From positions 1 through 64,000 of the forward strand of contig JBAZXW010000024.1 in the NCBI GenBank assembly GCA_041659605.1: DNA of 64,000 nucleotides, in the 5' to 3' direction. This DNA comes from Solimonas sp041659605. GTDB taxonomy: Bacteria; Pseudomonadota; Gammaproteobacteria; Nevskiales; Nevskiaceae. The notes beneath the pieces are model-generated. The model worked only from the letters and a program-made list of their open reading frames with translations, made no database searches and was not told the origin of the DNA. The number at the start of each line of letters is the position of its first letter. Within the stretch, counting starts at the first letter, position 1. The position numbers and the translations under genes are program-made. Shown piece by piece: positions 23,762 through 33,568 of the stretch.

Positions 23762-25888
23762 GTGAGCCACCACCCCGTAGAAGACAGCAACTGTTCCGCC
23801 AACCTGGATTTCTCGTCCGTTCTCGCGTCCCTGATCAGCCGCCGCACGCTGCTGCGCGGCTCGGCCAGCGCGGCGGCTCTGGGCGCCGCGCCCGGCCTGC
23901 TGCTGTCCGGCTGCGATGACAGCAACAACAATGGCGCAGCCGCGTCCAAGCGCCTGGGCTTCGCGCCGGTCGCGAAGAGCCTGGAAGACCGCGTCGTGCT
24001 GCCGGCCGGCTACTCGGCGCGCGTGCTGTACGCGCTGGGCGATCCGCTCGCGGCGGGCATCGCCGAATATCCCAACGACGGCTCCGACGACGGCAACTGG
24101 GACCAGCGCGCCGGCGATCATCACGACGGCATGGCCTACTACCCCTTCCCCAAGGGCAGCGGCAGTGCCAGCGAAGGCCTGCTGGTCCTCAATCACGAAG
24201 CCCTGACCGACGTGTATCTGCATGCTGGCGGGCCCACGTCCATCGAAGGCGTGCGTCCGCTGGCGGAAGTGCAGAAAGAGCAGTTCGCACACGGCGTCTC
24301 GGTCATCAGGGTCGTCAAGTCCGCGAGCGGCTGGTCGGTCGACCGCAGCGCAACGCAGAACAGGCGCTGGCACGTCAACAGCCCGATGCAGATCAGCGGC
24401 CCGGCTGCGGGTAGCGCGCTGCTCGTCACCAAGCAGTCACCGGACGGCACCGCGACCTACGGCACGCTCAACAACTGCGGCCATGGCGTGACGCCCTGGG
24501 GCACCTATCTCACCGGCGAGGAGAACTGGTTCGCGTACTTCGTCGTCGACGCCCAGAGCGACACCGACGCGCTTGGCCGCTACGGCATCAAGTCGAGCAG
24601 CCCCGGCTTCAACTATCGCGGCTGGGATACGCCGCTGACCGGCGGCGACCTGCAAAAGCGTTTCAACGTCTCCCAAACCGGCGCAACCGCGGCATCGGAC
24701 TTCCGCAACGAGCCTAACCATTTCGGCTACGTCGTCGAGATCAATCCCTACGATCCGGACGCGACGCCCAAGAAGCGCTCCGCCCTGGGCCGCTTCTCGC
24801 ACGAAGGCGCCTGGTTCGCACCGGCGGTCGCCGGCCAGCCGCTCGCCGTCTACATGGGCGACGACGCGCGCAACGAGTACATCTACAAGTTCGTGTCGGC
24901 GGCGAACTGGGACCCGGCCGACGCCGCCGGCGGGCTGGAAGTGGGCGACAAGTACCTGGACGAAGGCACGCTCTACGTCGCCCAGTTCAACGCCGACGGC
25001 AGCGGCGCCTGGCTGGTTCTGGATCAGAGCAACCCGGCGCTGGCCGACTTCAGTGCCGAGGAAATCGCCGTCTATACGCGCCAGGCCGCCGACGCCGCGG
25101 GCGGCACGAAGATGGATCGCCCCGAGTGGGGCACGGTCAACCCGCTGACCGGCGAGGTGTTCGTCACGCTGACCAACAGCTCCAGCAGCTCCAGCGGTCG
25201 CGGCCAGGGCGGCAGCGGTTCGCAGCCGGTCGATGCCGCCAATCCGCGTTCTTACGATCGCGACACCGGCAGCCTCGCGGAAGGCGTCGACGGCAACGTC
25301 AATGGCCACATCATCCGCTGGCGCGAAACCAACGGCTCGGCGGCGGCAACCAGCTTCCGCTGGGACATCTTCCTGTTCGGCTCGCGCGCCAGCTATCCGG
25401 TTAACGTCAACGTCTCCGCGCTGACCGACGACAACGACTTCTCATCACCGGACGGTCTCTGGTGCGATCCGCGCGGCGTGCTGTGGATCCAGACCGACGA
25501 CGGCGCCTACACGCAGCCGACCGCCAACGATCCGAAGGCCACCAACTGCATGATGCTGGCGGCGTTGCCGGGCTCCGTCGGCGACGGCGCGGCGGTGACA
25601 CTCGGGACGCAGAACACCTTCGTCGGCGCGCTGCCGACGGCGGAGACATTAGCGCGCTTCCTGGTCGGCGTGCCGGGTTGCGAGATCACGGGCGTCGATC
25701 TCACGCCGGACTACAAGACGATGTTCGTCAACATCCAACACCCGGGCGAAAGCGGCGACCTCACCGAGTTCCAGAGCAACTGGCCCAACGCCAGCGGCAA
25801 TGCGCTGGAGCTGGGCGTCGCCGACACGCGTCCGCGCACCTCGACGATCGTCATCACCCGCGACGACGGCGGCACCATCGGCCTCTGA
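23762..25888 (+). CDS. phoX: PhoX-family (DUF839) alkaline phosphatase, TAT-exported
   Basis: GTG 23762 follows AAGGAG. The N-terminus carries a twin-arginine signal (SRRTLLRGSASAAALGAAPG) ending in LLLSGC, so the enzyme may be exported folded and lipid-anchored. Family features include DHHDGMAYYPFP, VLNHE, NNCGHGVTPWGTYLTGEEN, GYVVEINPYDP, KKRSALGRFSHEGAW and a C-terminal NIQHPGE. These residues line the Fe/Ca cluster of PhoX enzymes, which hydrolyse phosphomonoesters and help scavenge phosphate. 708 residues, usual for the family. A Pho-box-like array lies upstream and a terminator downstream. Confidence 0.85.
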   Translation: MSHHPVEDSNCSANLDFSSVLASLISRRTLLRGSASAAALGAAPGLLLSGCDDSNNNGAAASKRLGFAPVAKSLEDRVVLPAGYSARVLYALGDPLAAGIAEYPNDGSDDGNWDQRAGDHHDGMAYYPFPKGSGSASEGLLVLNHEALTDVYLHAGGPTSIEGVRPLAEVQKEQFAHGVSVIRVVKSASGWSVDRSATQNRRWHVNSPMQISGPAAGSALLVTKQSPDGTATYGTLNNCGHGVTPWGTYLTGEENWFAYFVVDAQSDTDALGRYGIKSSSPGFNYRGWDTPLTGGDLQKRFNVSQTGATAASDFRNEPNHFGYVVEINPYDPDATPKKRSALGRFSHEGAWFAPAVAGQPLAVYMGDDARNEYIYKFVSAANWDPADAAGGLEVGDKYLDEGTLYVAQFNADGSGAWLVLDQSNPALADFSAEEIAVYTRQAADAAGGTKMDRPEWGTVNPLTGEVFVTLTNSSSSSSGRGQGGSGSQPVDAANPRSYDRDTGSLAEGVDGNVNGHIIRWRETNGSAAATSFRWDIFLFGSRASYPVNVNVSALTDDNDFSSPDGLWCDPRGVLWIQTDDGAYTQPTANDPKATNCMMLAALPGSVGDGAAVTLGTQNTFVGALPTAETLARFLVGVPGCEITGVDLTPDYKTMFVNIQHPGESGDLTEFQSNWPNASGNALELGVADTRPRTSTIVITRDDGGTIGL

Positions 25889-25934
25889 CCGGCCAACAAG
25901 CTGATCAGCCTTCCGCCAGTCCTCCTGACGGATT

Positions 25935-25964
25935 CGGGCCCGCTCTGCGGGCCCGTTTTCTTTC
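25935..25964 (+). terminator. Rho-independent terminator after phoX
   Basis: CGGGCCCGC / GCGGGCCCG nine-bp stem with a TCT loop (25935-25955), followed by TTTTCTTT. Confidence 0.88.
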
Positions 25965-25982
25965 CGACGACCGCTGACGTGC

Positions 25983-27005
25983 CTACTTGATCGGCCAGTT
26001 GATCTGGGTGATCAGTTCCGCTTCCGGCGTGCTGCCCGGATCGGACACGTACTGCTCCCAGGAATCGCCGTTGTCCTCGAACCCGGCGACCGTGCGGAAC
26101 GTCGTCAGCGCCGCGTATGTCGGCTCCATCGCCGCATACGGACCGATATGGGTCACACGCAGGATGTCGCCGGCATAGGTCTGACCGGTCTGGATGCCGG
26201 CCTCCGGCGCGCCCGGCGGGTCGGCCTTGTCGACGACCAGTGCGGCGTCGAAGCGCCAGTTGTGCGTCTCCTCGTTGAACTCGCGGGTGATCGCGATCGG
26301 CGCTGCGGCATCCTTGAGCCCGTGGGCGGCCAGATGCGCGCCGAGCTTGGCGTAGGCAGCACCGAGCAGTGCGCCGGCTTCATCGGCCGCCGCAGCGCCG
26401 GAGATGTACACGATCGGCTTGCTGTCGACGCGCAGCACTTCCGCCTTGACCTTCGACAGTTCGTCGGTCGGCAGGCCCTCGACCAGGGCCTTGAGACTGC
26501 TCAGGCCGTGCTCGTAGTCGGGGCCCAGCATGTCGTCGAGCATCAGGCCGAAGTAGCGTCCGATCAGATCGCCCTTGAACGTGCTGTCGTAGGCCCAGAC
26601 CAGCTGTGTGCCCTCGCCTTGCGGCGCCAGCGTGTAGGTCGCGAGGTTGTCGCTGTCGAAGCCTTCGAACACCAGCTTCACGACGATCCGCTCGAACGGC
26701 ACGGCTTCCAGGATCTCCTGGCTGCCGGCGCCGACTGCGGGATCCTCGCTGCGCCAGCCCTGCTTCGCACCCGCGCCGACCAGCGGGCCTTCGACGGTGT
26801 AGGTCGTGCGCGGATCGAGCGATGCCCAAGGCGACCACTTGTTGAACTGCTTGAAGCCGTTGAGCACGGTGTAGACCGTGGCCGGCTTCGCGTTGACGAC
26901 GATGGAGCGCTCGACGTGCGCCTTGTCCGGAAGAACGAAGCCGACACCCACCACGCCGACGATCAGCGCCAGCACCGCGATCAACACCCATTTGAGTACG
27001 CGCAA
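25983..27005 (-). CDS. SRPBCC domain fused to GyrI-like effector-binding domain
   Basis: 340 residues. The TTG start at 27005 is favoured by GGGGGGAAGAG just upstream. One N-terminal membrane anchor (VLIAVLALIVGVVGVGFVL) precedes an SRPBCC/polyketide-cyclase-like domain (HVERSIVVNAKPATVYTVL ... FNKWSPW) and a C-terminal GyrI-like/AraC effector-binding domain (HIGPYAAMEPTYAAL). Proteins of this architecture are common in Proteobacteria and are uncharacterised; they probably bind small hydrophobic ligands. Confidence 0.75.
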   Translation of the reverse strand: MRVLKWVLIAVLALIVGVVGVGFVLPDKAHVERSIVVNAKPATVYTVLNGFKQFNKWSPWASLDPRTTYTVEGPLVGAGAKQGWRSEDPAVGAGSQEILEAVPFERIVVKLVFEGFDSDNLATYTLAPQGEGTQLVWAYDSTFKGDLIGRYFGLMLDDMLGPDYEHGLSSLKALVEGLPTDELSKVKAEVLRVDSKPIVYISGAAAADEAGALLGAAYAKLGAHLAAHGLKDAAAPIAITREFNEETHNWRFDAALVVDKADPPGAPEAGIQTGQTYAGDILRVTHIGPYAAMEPTYAALTTFRTVAGFEDNGDSWEQYVSDPGSTPEAELITQINWPIK

Positions 27006-27083
27006 GACTCTTCCCCCCCGATTTGGATGAAATCAACTGTGGGGCAGCACGTTAGCGGCGTCGCCGGTGCGACTCAAGCCTGC

Positions 27084-28766
27084 TCAGATCCGCGACGCCT
27101 GCAGTTCGACATCCGCGTGCTGCCAGGCGCGCTCGAATCGCGCACGCTCGCCATCGGCATCGGCGGCGCGACCCTGTCGACGCAGGCTCTCGGCAAGTCC
27201 GTACAAAGACCAGCCGTTGTCTGGATTGCGCTGCAGATCCTCGCGATACACCGTCTCGGCGTCGCGCGCGCGGTCGGCTTGCAGCAGCGCGGCGCCGAGC
27301 GTCGCGCGCATCGGTGAATGCCACAGCGGCGGCTCGAAGTACGCGGTCGCGTCTTCGAGCACGACACCTGCTTCGAGCGCGGCGATCGCGGTCGCGTGGT
27401 CCTGCTTGGCTGCTGCGAGCGTTCCGGCCAGCAGGCGCTCGGCGATCTTCAACGTCGCCGACAAGGGATGCTGCGGACCGATCAGCAGGGTGTCGAAAAT
27501 CGGGTCGGCCGCCGCACGCGCCAGCGCGTCCAGGTGCGCCTGCGCCGCGTCGGGTATCCCGGTACGCGCCGCCGCCATGCCGCGCGCAAAGTTCCACATG
27601 GCCACCGGATAACGCAGATCCTCCGGCGGCGCCGGCGTGGCCATGATCTCGTCCCAGCGCCCGAACTGGACCTTGGCCTTGAGCGGGGTGACCCAGTAGT
27701 CCTGCAGAAAGGCCAGTTCCGGCACGCGGATCAGATCGGGAATCCAGGCGCGCTTGGCAGTCTCCTCAGCCGCCGCCAGCGCTGCGACACTGGCGCCCTG
27801 CATCGACGTGGCCCACCACAGGAAATGATGGTTGTGCGGCACGTAGCCGAGTGGATAGAGCCCGGGCGCCGGGCGGCAGATCGCGAGATAAGCGTTGTCG
27901 GCGGCAATCGCCTTCTGGTTCGCGATCACCGCATCGTTGTAACGGCCGACGCGCGTGTAGATATGCGCCGGCATGTGCACCAGGTGGCCGGCGCCGGGCA
28001 ACAGCTCGCGCAGGCGGTCGGCGGCGTCGACGCCGCGCTGCGGATCGGCGGAGGCCTCGACCGCGTGCACGTACAGATGCAGCGCGCCGGGATGCCGCGG
28101 GTCGCGCGTCATCACCGACTCCAGCGTCGCGATGATCTCCGCAGTCTGCCCCTTGGGCTGGCCGTTGCGGTCGTAATAGTCCCAGGGCTGCAGATCCATC
28201 AGCGCTTCGGCGTGCATCGTCGCCGCTTCGAGGTCATCCGGAAACCGTTCGACCAGCGCTGCGGTCGCATCGGCCCAGGCGCGATCGAGCGCGCTGCGAT
28301 CGGGGCCGGCGTCGGGCGCGTAGCGTTTGATCAGTGCCTCGATGTAGGCACGCTCGCGCGGCGAAACCTTGTCGATCAGCTTCAGCGCGTTCTGCACGCG
28401 TGCCCAGGCTTTGGGCACGTTGTCCGCTTCCATGGTCGCGTTCACGTGCGGGCCGAGCACCAGTGCAGCGCCCCACCAGCACATCGCGCAGGCGGGATCG
28501 GCATCGGTTCCCATCAGGAACGAGCGCGCGGCGGCGTCGTGATTGAAACCCCAGGCCAGCACCATGCCCTGGTCGAACCAGCGCTGCGCCTCGGCGTTGG
28601 CGGTGACCGGATAGTGGAAGCCGCCCAGACCGTCGAGCAGCACGGCGCCCGGAATCGCGCCACCGGGTACCGTGGCAGGCTCCGGTTCGGGCCGTGCCAG
28701 ATACCACGCCAGACCCGCGACGATACCGATCACCACAACGAAACCGACTGCGCGCCGACCGTCCAT
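27084..28766 (-). CDS. Membrane-anchored TPR-repeat protein
   Basis: 560 residues from ATG 28766 (MDGRRAVGFVVV), which has CGGAG eight nt upstream; longer in-frame starts are Arg-rich and unlikely. One N-terminal membrane segment, then helical repeats with TPR-like spacing (AQRWFDQGMVLAWGFNHDAA, GALHLYVHAVEAS, NPDNGWSLYGLAESL). A central His-rich stretch (HLVHMPAHIYTRVGRY ... PHNHHFLWWA) is characteristic of an uncharacterised family of TPR proteins found with copper or heme proteins in some genomes. Function unknown. Confidence 0.75.
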   Translation of the reverse strand: MDGRRAVGFVVVIGIVAGLAWYLARPEPEPATVPGGAIPGAVLLDGLGGFHYPVTANAEAQRWFDQGMVLAWGFNHDAAARSFLMGTDADPACAMCWWGAALVLGPHVNATMEADNVPKAWARVQNALKLIDKVSPRERAYIEALIKRYAPDAGPDRSALDRAWADATAALVERFPDDLEAATMHAEALMDLQPWDYYDRNGQPKGQTAEIIATLESVMTRDPRHPGALHLYVHAVEASADPQRGVDAADRLRELLPGAGHLVHMPAHIYTRVGRYNDAVIANQKAIAADNAYLAICRPAPGLYPLGYVPHNHHFLWWATSMQGASVAALAAAEETAKRAWIPDLIRVPELAFLQDYWVTPLKAKVQFGRWDEIMATPAPPEDLRYPVAMWNFARGMAAARTGIPDAAQAHLDALARAAADPIFDTLLIGPQHPLSATLKIAERLLAGTLAAAKQDHATAIAALEAGVVLEDATAYFEPPLWHSPMRATLGAALLQADRARDAETVYREDLQRNPDNGWSLYGLAESLRRQGRAADADGERARFERAWQHADVELQASRI

Positions 28767-28933
28767 GGAAGTTCTCCGGAGAGGCGCGCATGTCTTAACC
28801 CGAATCCGGGTGGGCGGCAAGCGGCCGGCTACAACGATTCTGCCCACATTGAACTGCACCGCATCCCGCCGTCTAATGCATCGATGCGGAACCTTGCGTC
28901 CCCCTGCTTGCCCTTCCGGACTGGCGCTGAGCC

Positions 28934-29365
28934 TTGAAGCTCCGCTTCGTCTGCGCGCTCTCGGTGCTTGCGGCAGTTCTGCACGCGATCTGGGAGTTCG
29001 TGCAGTGTGTGCCGTTCTATGCGGACGGACGCTTCCCGATGACGCTCGCCGGCATGCTGCAGGCGGTGACCGGCGACGTTGCCCTCACCTGGCTGATGTT
29101 CTGGGCAACAACGCTCGCGCTGCGCAGACCCTTGGGCGAAACTGCCGCGGTGTCCCGGGCCGGGTTGGCCGCGCTTGCGGCGATCGGTGCGATTCTCGCA
29201 ACCGCTATCGAGCTGCACGCGCTGTCCAGCGGCCGCTGGCGCTACAGCGCGCTGATGCCGATTGTTCCGGGGATCGGCGTCGGCCTGCTGCCGCTCCTGC
29301 AGCTCATGGTGCTGCCGGCACTGGCGCTGCGGCTCGCGCAACGCTGGATGACGTCGCGCCCATGA
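28934..29365 (+). CDS. Small four-helix membrane protein
   Basis: 143 residues beginning at TTG 28934 (MKLRFVCALSVLAAVLHAIWEF). Four hydrophobic segments; no motif I can assign. The frame ends exactly at a bidirectional terminator shared with aceA, which supports it being a real transcription unit. Confidence 0.55.
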   Translation: MKLRFVCALSVLAAVLHAIWEFVQCVPFYADGRFPMTLAGMLQAVTGDVALTWLMFWATTLALRRPLGETAAVSRAGLAALAAIGAILATAIELHALSSGRWRYSALMPIVPGIGVGLLPLLQLMVLPALALRLAQRWMTSRP

Positions 29366-29398
29366 AAAAGGGGCATCGCCTGCGCGATGCCCCTTTTT
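29365..29398. terminator. Bidirectional terminator
   Basis: AAAAAGGGGCATCGC pairs with GCGATGCCCCTTTTT around a 4-nt loop. The A and T flanks serve the membrane-protein gene on the plus strand and aceA on the minus strand. Confidence 0.88.
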
Positions 29399-29446
29399 GA
29401 CTCTCACTGCGTCGCCGCTAGAACGCCGCGGCGGACGAAGTCCGGC

Positions 29447-30754
29447 TTAGTGAAACTGTTCCTCTTCCGTAGACCCCGTCAGCGCCTTGACCGAGGAGCT
29501 GCCGCCCTGGATCACGGTGGTGACGTCGTCGAAGTAGCCGGTGCCGACTTCCTGCTGGTGCGACACGAAGGTGTAGCCCTGCTCGCGCGCCGCGAACTCC
29601 GGCTCCTGCACCATGTTCACGTAGTGCTTCATGCCCTCGCCCTTGGCATAGGCCTGGGCGAACTGGAACGTGTTGTACCAGTTGATGTGGATGCCGGCCA
29701 GCGTGATGAACTGGTACTTGTAGCCCAGGTCCGACAGGTCCTGCTGGAACTTGGCGATCTGCTTGTCGTCGAGGTTCTTCTTCCAGTTGAACGACGGCGA
29801 GCAGTTGTACGAGAGCAGCTTGCCCGGGCACTCCTTCTGCACGGCCTGGGCGAACTCACGGGCGAAGCCGATGTCCGGCACGCCGGTTTCGCACCACACC
29901 AGGTCCGCGTACGGCGCGTAGGCGACGCCGCGCGAGATGGCCTGCTCAAGACCGTTCTTGACGCGGAAGAAGCCTTCCTGCGTACGCTCGCCGGTGAGGA
30001 ACTTCTTGTCGTTCGGGTGATAGTCCGAGGTGATCAGGTTGGCAGCCTCGGCATCGGTGCGCGCGAGCACGATGGTCGGCACGCCCATCACGTCCGCCGC
30101 AAAGCGCGCGGCGATCAGCTTCTCGACCGCTTCCTGGGTCGGGACGAGCACCTTGCCGCCCATGTGGCCGCACTTCTTGGCGGCCGCGAGCTGGTCTTCG
30201 AAGTGCACGCCGGCGGCGCCGGAGGCGATCATGTTCTTCATCAGCTCGAAGGCGTTGAGCACGCCGCCGAAACCGGCTTCCGCGTCCGCAACGATCGGCA
30301 GGAAGTAGTCGATGAAGCCCTTGTCGCCGGGACCGATGCCACGCGACCACTGGATCTCGTCGGCGCGGGTGAAGGTGTTGTTGATGCGGCGAACCATGGT
30401 CGGCACGGAGTCGTACGCGTACAGCGACTGGTCCGGGTACATGGTTTCGCTGGTGTTGCCGTCGGCGGCAACCTGCCAGCCGGACAGGTACACGGCCTCG
30501 AGGCCAGCCTTGGCCTGCTGCATCGCCTGGCCGGCGGTGATCGCGCCGAAGGCGTTGACGTAGCCCTTCTTGGCTTCGCCGTTGACCAGCTTCCAGAGCT
30601 TCTCGGCGCCGCGCTTGGCCAAGGTGTGGTCAACCGACAGACTGCCGCGAAGGCGGACGACGTCGGCGGCGGAGTAGCCGCGCTTCACCAGCTTCCAGCG
30701 GGGATTGGTCGCCCAGTCCTTCTCAAGGGCTTTGATTTGCTCGTCGCGAGTCAT
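29447..30754 (-). CDS. aceA: Isocitrate lyase
   Basis: 435 residues; cleaves isocitrate to glyoxylate and succinate, first step of the glyoxylate shunt. The catalytic loop KKCGHMGGKVLVPTQE with the active-site Cys is complete, as are LYLSGWQVAAD-type N-terminal motifs (VYLSGWQVAADGN) and YNCSPSFNWKKN. The start ATG 30754 is the usual one for the family. The partner gene aceB is on the same strand but 8.5 kb upstream, beyond the DAR-like cluster. Confidence 0.96.
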   Translation of the reverse strand: MTRDEQIKALEKDWATNPRWKLVKRGYSAADVVRLRGSLSVDHTLAKRGAEKLWKLVNGEAKKGYVNAFGAITAGQAMQQAKAGLEAVYLSGWQVAADGNTSETMYPDQSLYAYDSVPTMVRRINNTFTRADEIQWSRGIGPGDKGFIDYFLPIVADAEAGFGGVLNAFELMKNMIASGAAGVHFEDQLAAAKKCGHMGGKVLVPTQEAVEKLIAARFAADVMGVPTIVLARTDAEAANLITSDYHPNDKKFLTGERTQEGFFRVKNGLEQAISRGVAYAPYADLVWCETGVPDIGFAREFAQAVQKECPGKLLSYNCSPSFNWKKNLDDKQIAKFQQDLSDLGYKYQFITLAGIHINWYNTFQFAQAYAKGEGMKHYVNMVQEPEFAAREQGYTFVSHQQEVGTGYFDDVTTVIQGGSSSVKALTGSTEEEQFH

Positions 30755-30793
30755 GTGCAGCAGTCCTCTCGGGGTGAAAAGAAAACTGATTCT

Positions 30794-30812
30794 GGCCTCT
30801 ATGAAGGAGGCC
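30794..30812 (-). promoter_or_regulatory. Hairpin in the aceA leader
   Basis: On the minus strand GGCCTC-(7 nt)-GAGGCC is followed by a pyrimidine-rich tail with TTTTCTTTT, about 40 nt before the aceA start codon. It resembles a weak terminator or a stability hairpin within a ~125-nt leader. Confidence 0.4.
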
Positions 30813-30879
30813 TAGCGGCGACCGACCGAGCGTTCAGGTCGACCCGACAAGCCGGACAGGCGCCGCTTTAGGGGGCGCG

Positions 30880-30885
30880 ATTATA
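30880..30885 (-). promoter_or_regulatory. -10 element upstream of aceA
   Basis: A perfect TATAAT on the minus strand. The best -35 (TTGTGC, 19-nt spacer) is weak, which suggests an activator-dependent promoter. It would give a leader of roughly 120 nt. Confidence 0.45.
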
Positions 30886-30932
30886 ACGGCAATTATTTTG
30901 CAGTGCACAAGGAATTGACCAACGACGCAATC

Positions 30933-31292
30933 TTATTCGGAACCTCGTTGGTCTACCGGTCTTTCAGCCCCGTCGCGAGCCGCCTCGATGCGGCGATTTT
31001 GCGCGGCCTCCAGCTCCTCCGGCGTCAGCGCGTCGTCGCCGTCGGCATCGATCTCGGAAAAGCGGCGCAGCAGCGCGTCGGGCAGCTTCGCCGCCTCGAT
31101 CTCGACGCGCGACAGGGACCGGCTCCGATCCAGGTCGCCCGCCCGGAACTGCTGCTCGCGTTTTTCGCGCAACCTCTCGCGGCGCTGCTCGACGGCTGCC
31201 TTGGACTGCATCGTCGGGTCGAAGGCGAGCACGTCGCGCGGAGCCAGCAGCGCCGCCAAAACTGGCAGAATGACCGCAATCGGGGACTTCAT
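30933..31292 (-). CDS. Small secreted EF-hand protein
   Basis: 119 residues from ATG 31292. The signal peptide (VILPVLAALLAPRDVLA) is followed by an Arg/Glu-rich helix and two EF-hand loops, DLDRSRSLSRVE and DADGDDALTPEE. It is a second example, with the gene at 10695-11060, of a short periplasmic calcium-binding-type protein in this window. It diverges from the ABC transporter operon. Confidence 0.7.
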   Translation of the reverse strand: MKSPIAVILPVLAALLAPRDVLAFDPTMQSKAAVEQRRERLREKREQQFRAGDLDRSRSLSRVEIEAAKLPDALLRRFSEIDADGDDALTPEELEAAQNRRIEAARDGAERPVDQRGSE

Positions 31293-31370
31293 CACAAGAG
31301 GCAGACCGGAATCGAACGATCCGGATTCTGTCCGATTCCACCCCCAAATTACATTTTTCCGCGTGACCGC

Positions 31371-32095
<725 letters not shown>

Positions 32096-32096
<1 letters not shown>

Positions 32097-33304
32097 TGCG
32101 CGCCTTCGTCGCCCTGTGCCGCAAGGAACTGCTGCTGCTGTCGCGCGACCGCCATGGCCTGCTCGTGCTGTTCGCGGTGCCGACCTTGTTCATCCTGCTG
32201 ATGTCGCTGGCGCTGCGCGATGCGTTCCGTACCGACGCATCGCTGCAACTGCCGATCCGCATCGTCGATCAAGACGGCGGGCATCTTGCCCAGGACTTCG
32301 TCGCTCGCCTGATGCAGTCCGGGGCCTTCGTCGCGGCGGACGAGGCCGACTTGCAGGTGGTGCTGCACAGTGGATTTTCCGAGCTGCTGGCGACGCGCAA
32401 CGAGCTGGCCGAGGACTTCCGCGGCGGCGAGCCGGAACCGGCGCTGGTCGAGGTCGAGATTTCCCCCGGCGTGCCGCCGCAGATCAAGGCGGCCGCCAGC
32501 CTCGCAGTGCGCCAGGCGCTGCTCGCAGTGCAGTCCGAGTTCCTGCTGGAGCACGTCTTCGAAACGCCGGCCGACGAACGCGACAACCTGCGCTACCTCA
32601 CCGATCCGCGCCACCTGCCGGTCGCAGAGCACTTCGTCGGCAACGACGGCCGGCCCATCGATGCCCCCACCTCGGTGCAGCAGAACGTCCCGGCCTGGCT
32701 GATCTTCGCGATGTTCTTCGCCGTGATTCCGCTGGCGACCGCCTTCGTCGTCGAGCGTTCCGAAGGCAGCCTGCTGCGCCTGCGCGCGCTGGGCGTACGC
32801 AGCGGCGTGTTGCTGGCCTCCAAGGCCCTGCCTTACTACCTGGTCAACCTGGCGCAGATGGCGACGATGCTGGCGATCGGCGTCTGGGTCGTGCCGCTGC
32901 TGGGCGGCGATCGGCTGACACTCGGCGACAGCCCGTTCGGCCTGTGGCTGATCGGCAGCGCGACGAGCTTCGCCGCGATCGGCCTGGCGCTGTGCGTCGC
33001 CGTGGCGGTGCAATCGACCCTGCAGGCCACCGTCGCCGGCGGTGCGATCAGCCTGGTGCTCGCAGCACTGGGCGGCGTGATGGTGCCGAAAATGATCATG
33101 CCGGACACGATGCAGACGCTGACCCAGCTGTCGCCGATGGCTTGGAGCCTCGAAGGCTTTTGGGATATCGTCCTGCGCCGCGGCAGCTGGCGCGACGCCC
33201 TGCCGGAGGCCTTGGGGCTTTGCGCATTCGGGCTGATCTGCCTGACCGTCGCCGCCCTCCTGCTGCGCCGCAGCTTTACCACGACCACGACCAGAGCAAC
33301 ATGA
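32096..33304 (+). CDS. ABC-2 type transporter permease
   Basis: 402 residues. One N-terminal membrane helix (LLVLFAVPTLFILLMSLAL), a ~180-residue periplasmic segment, then five more helices (WLIFAMFFAVIPLATAFVV onward). This fits the ABC2_membrane_3/YhhJ layout. The ATG overlaps the upstream stop (TGATG) and the stop overlaps the ACP start (ATGA), so it is tightly coupled to both. Confidence 0.85.
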
Positions 33305-33567
33305 AGGGTTCCGAGGATGCCGCGCTCAAGGCGCGGCTCAAGCAGCTGATCGTCACCGAGACCGACAAGCAGGTCGATCCGGCCGTCGTTCCGGACGATC
33401 AGGCGCTGTTCGGTCCCAGGTCGGCGCTCGAACTGGATTCCGTCGACGGTCTGCAGATCTCGATGGCGCTGCAGATGCAGTTCGGCTTGCGCATCGAAGA
33501 CCCCAAGGAAATGCGGCGCGTGCTCGCCAGCGTGAACACCTTGGCCGATTTCATCCAGCCGGCCTGA
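33301..33567 (+). CDS. Acyl carrier protein
   Basis: 88 residues. The phosphopantetheine site is LELDSVDGLQISMAL, with DSV in place of DSL, as in specialised ACPs of lipid and polyene clusters. A second helix (LQMQFGLRIED) follows. It overlaps the permease stop by 4 bp and precedes the ketosynthase by one base. It is the likely carrier of acyl chains for the local condensing enzymes. Confidence 0.85.
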   Translation: MKGSEDAALKARLKQLIVTETDKQVDPAVVPDDQALFGPRSALELDSVDGLQISMALQMQFGLRIEDPKEMRRVLASVNTLADFIQPA

Positions 33568-33568
33568 C

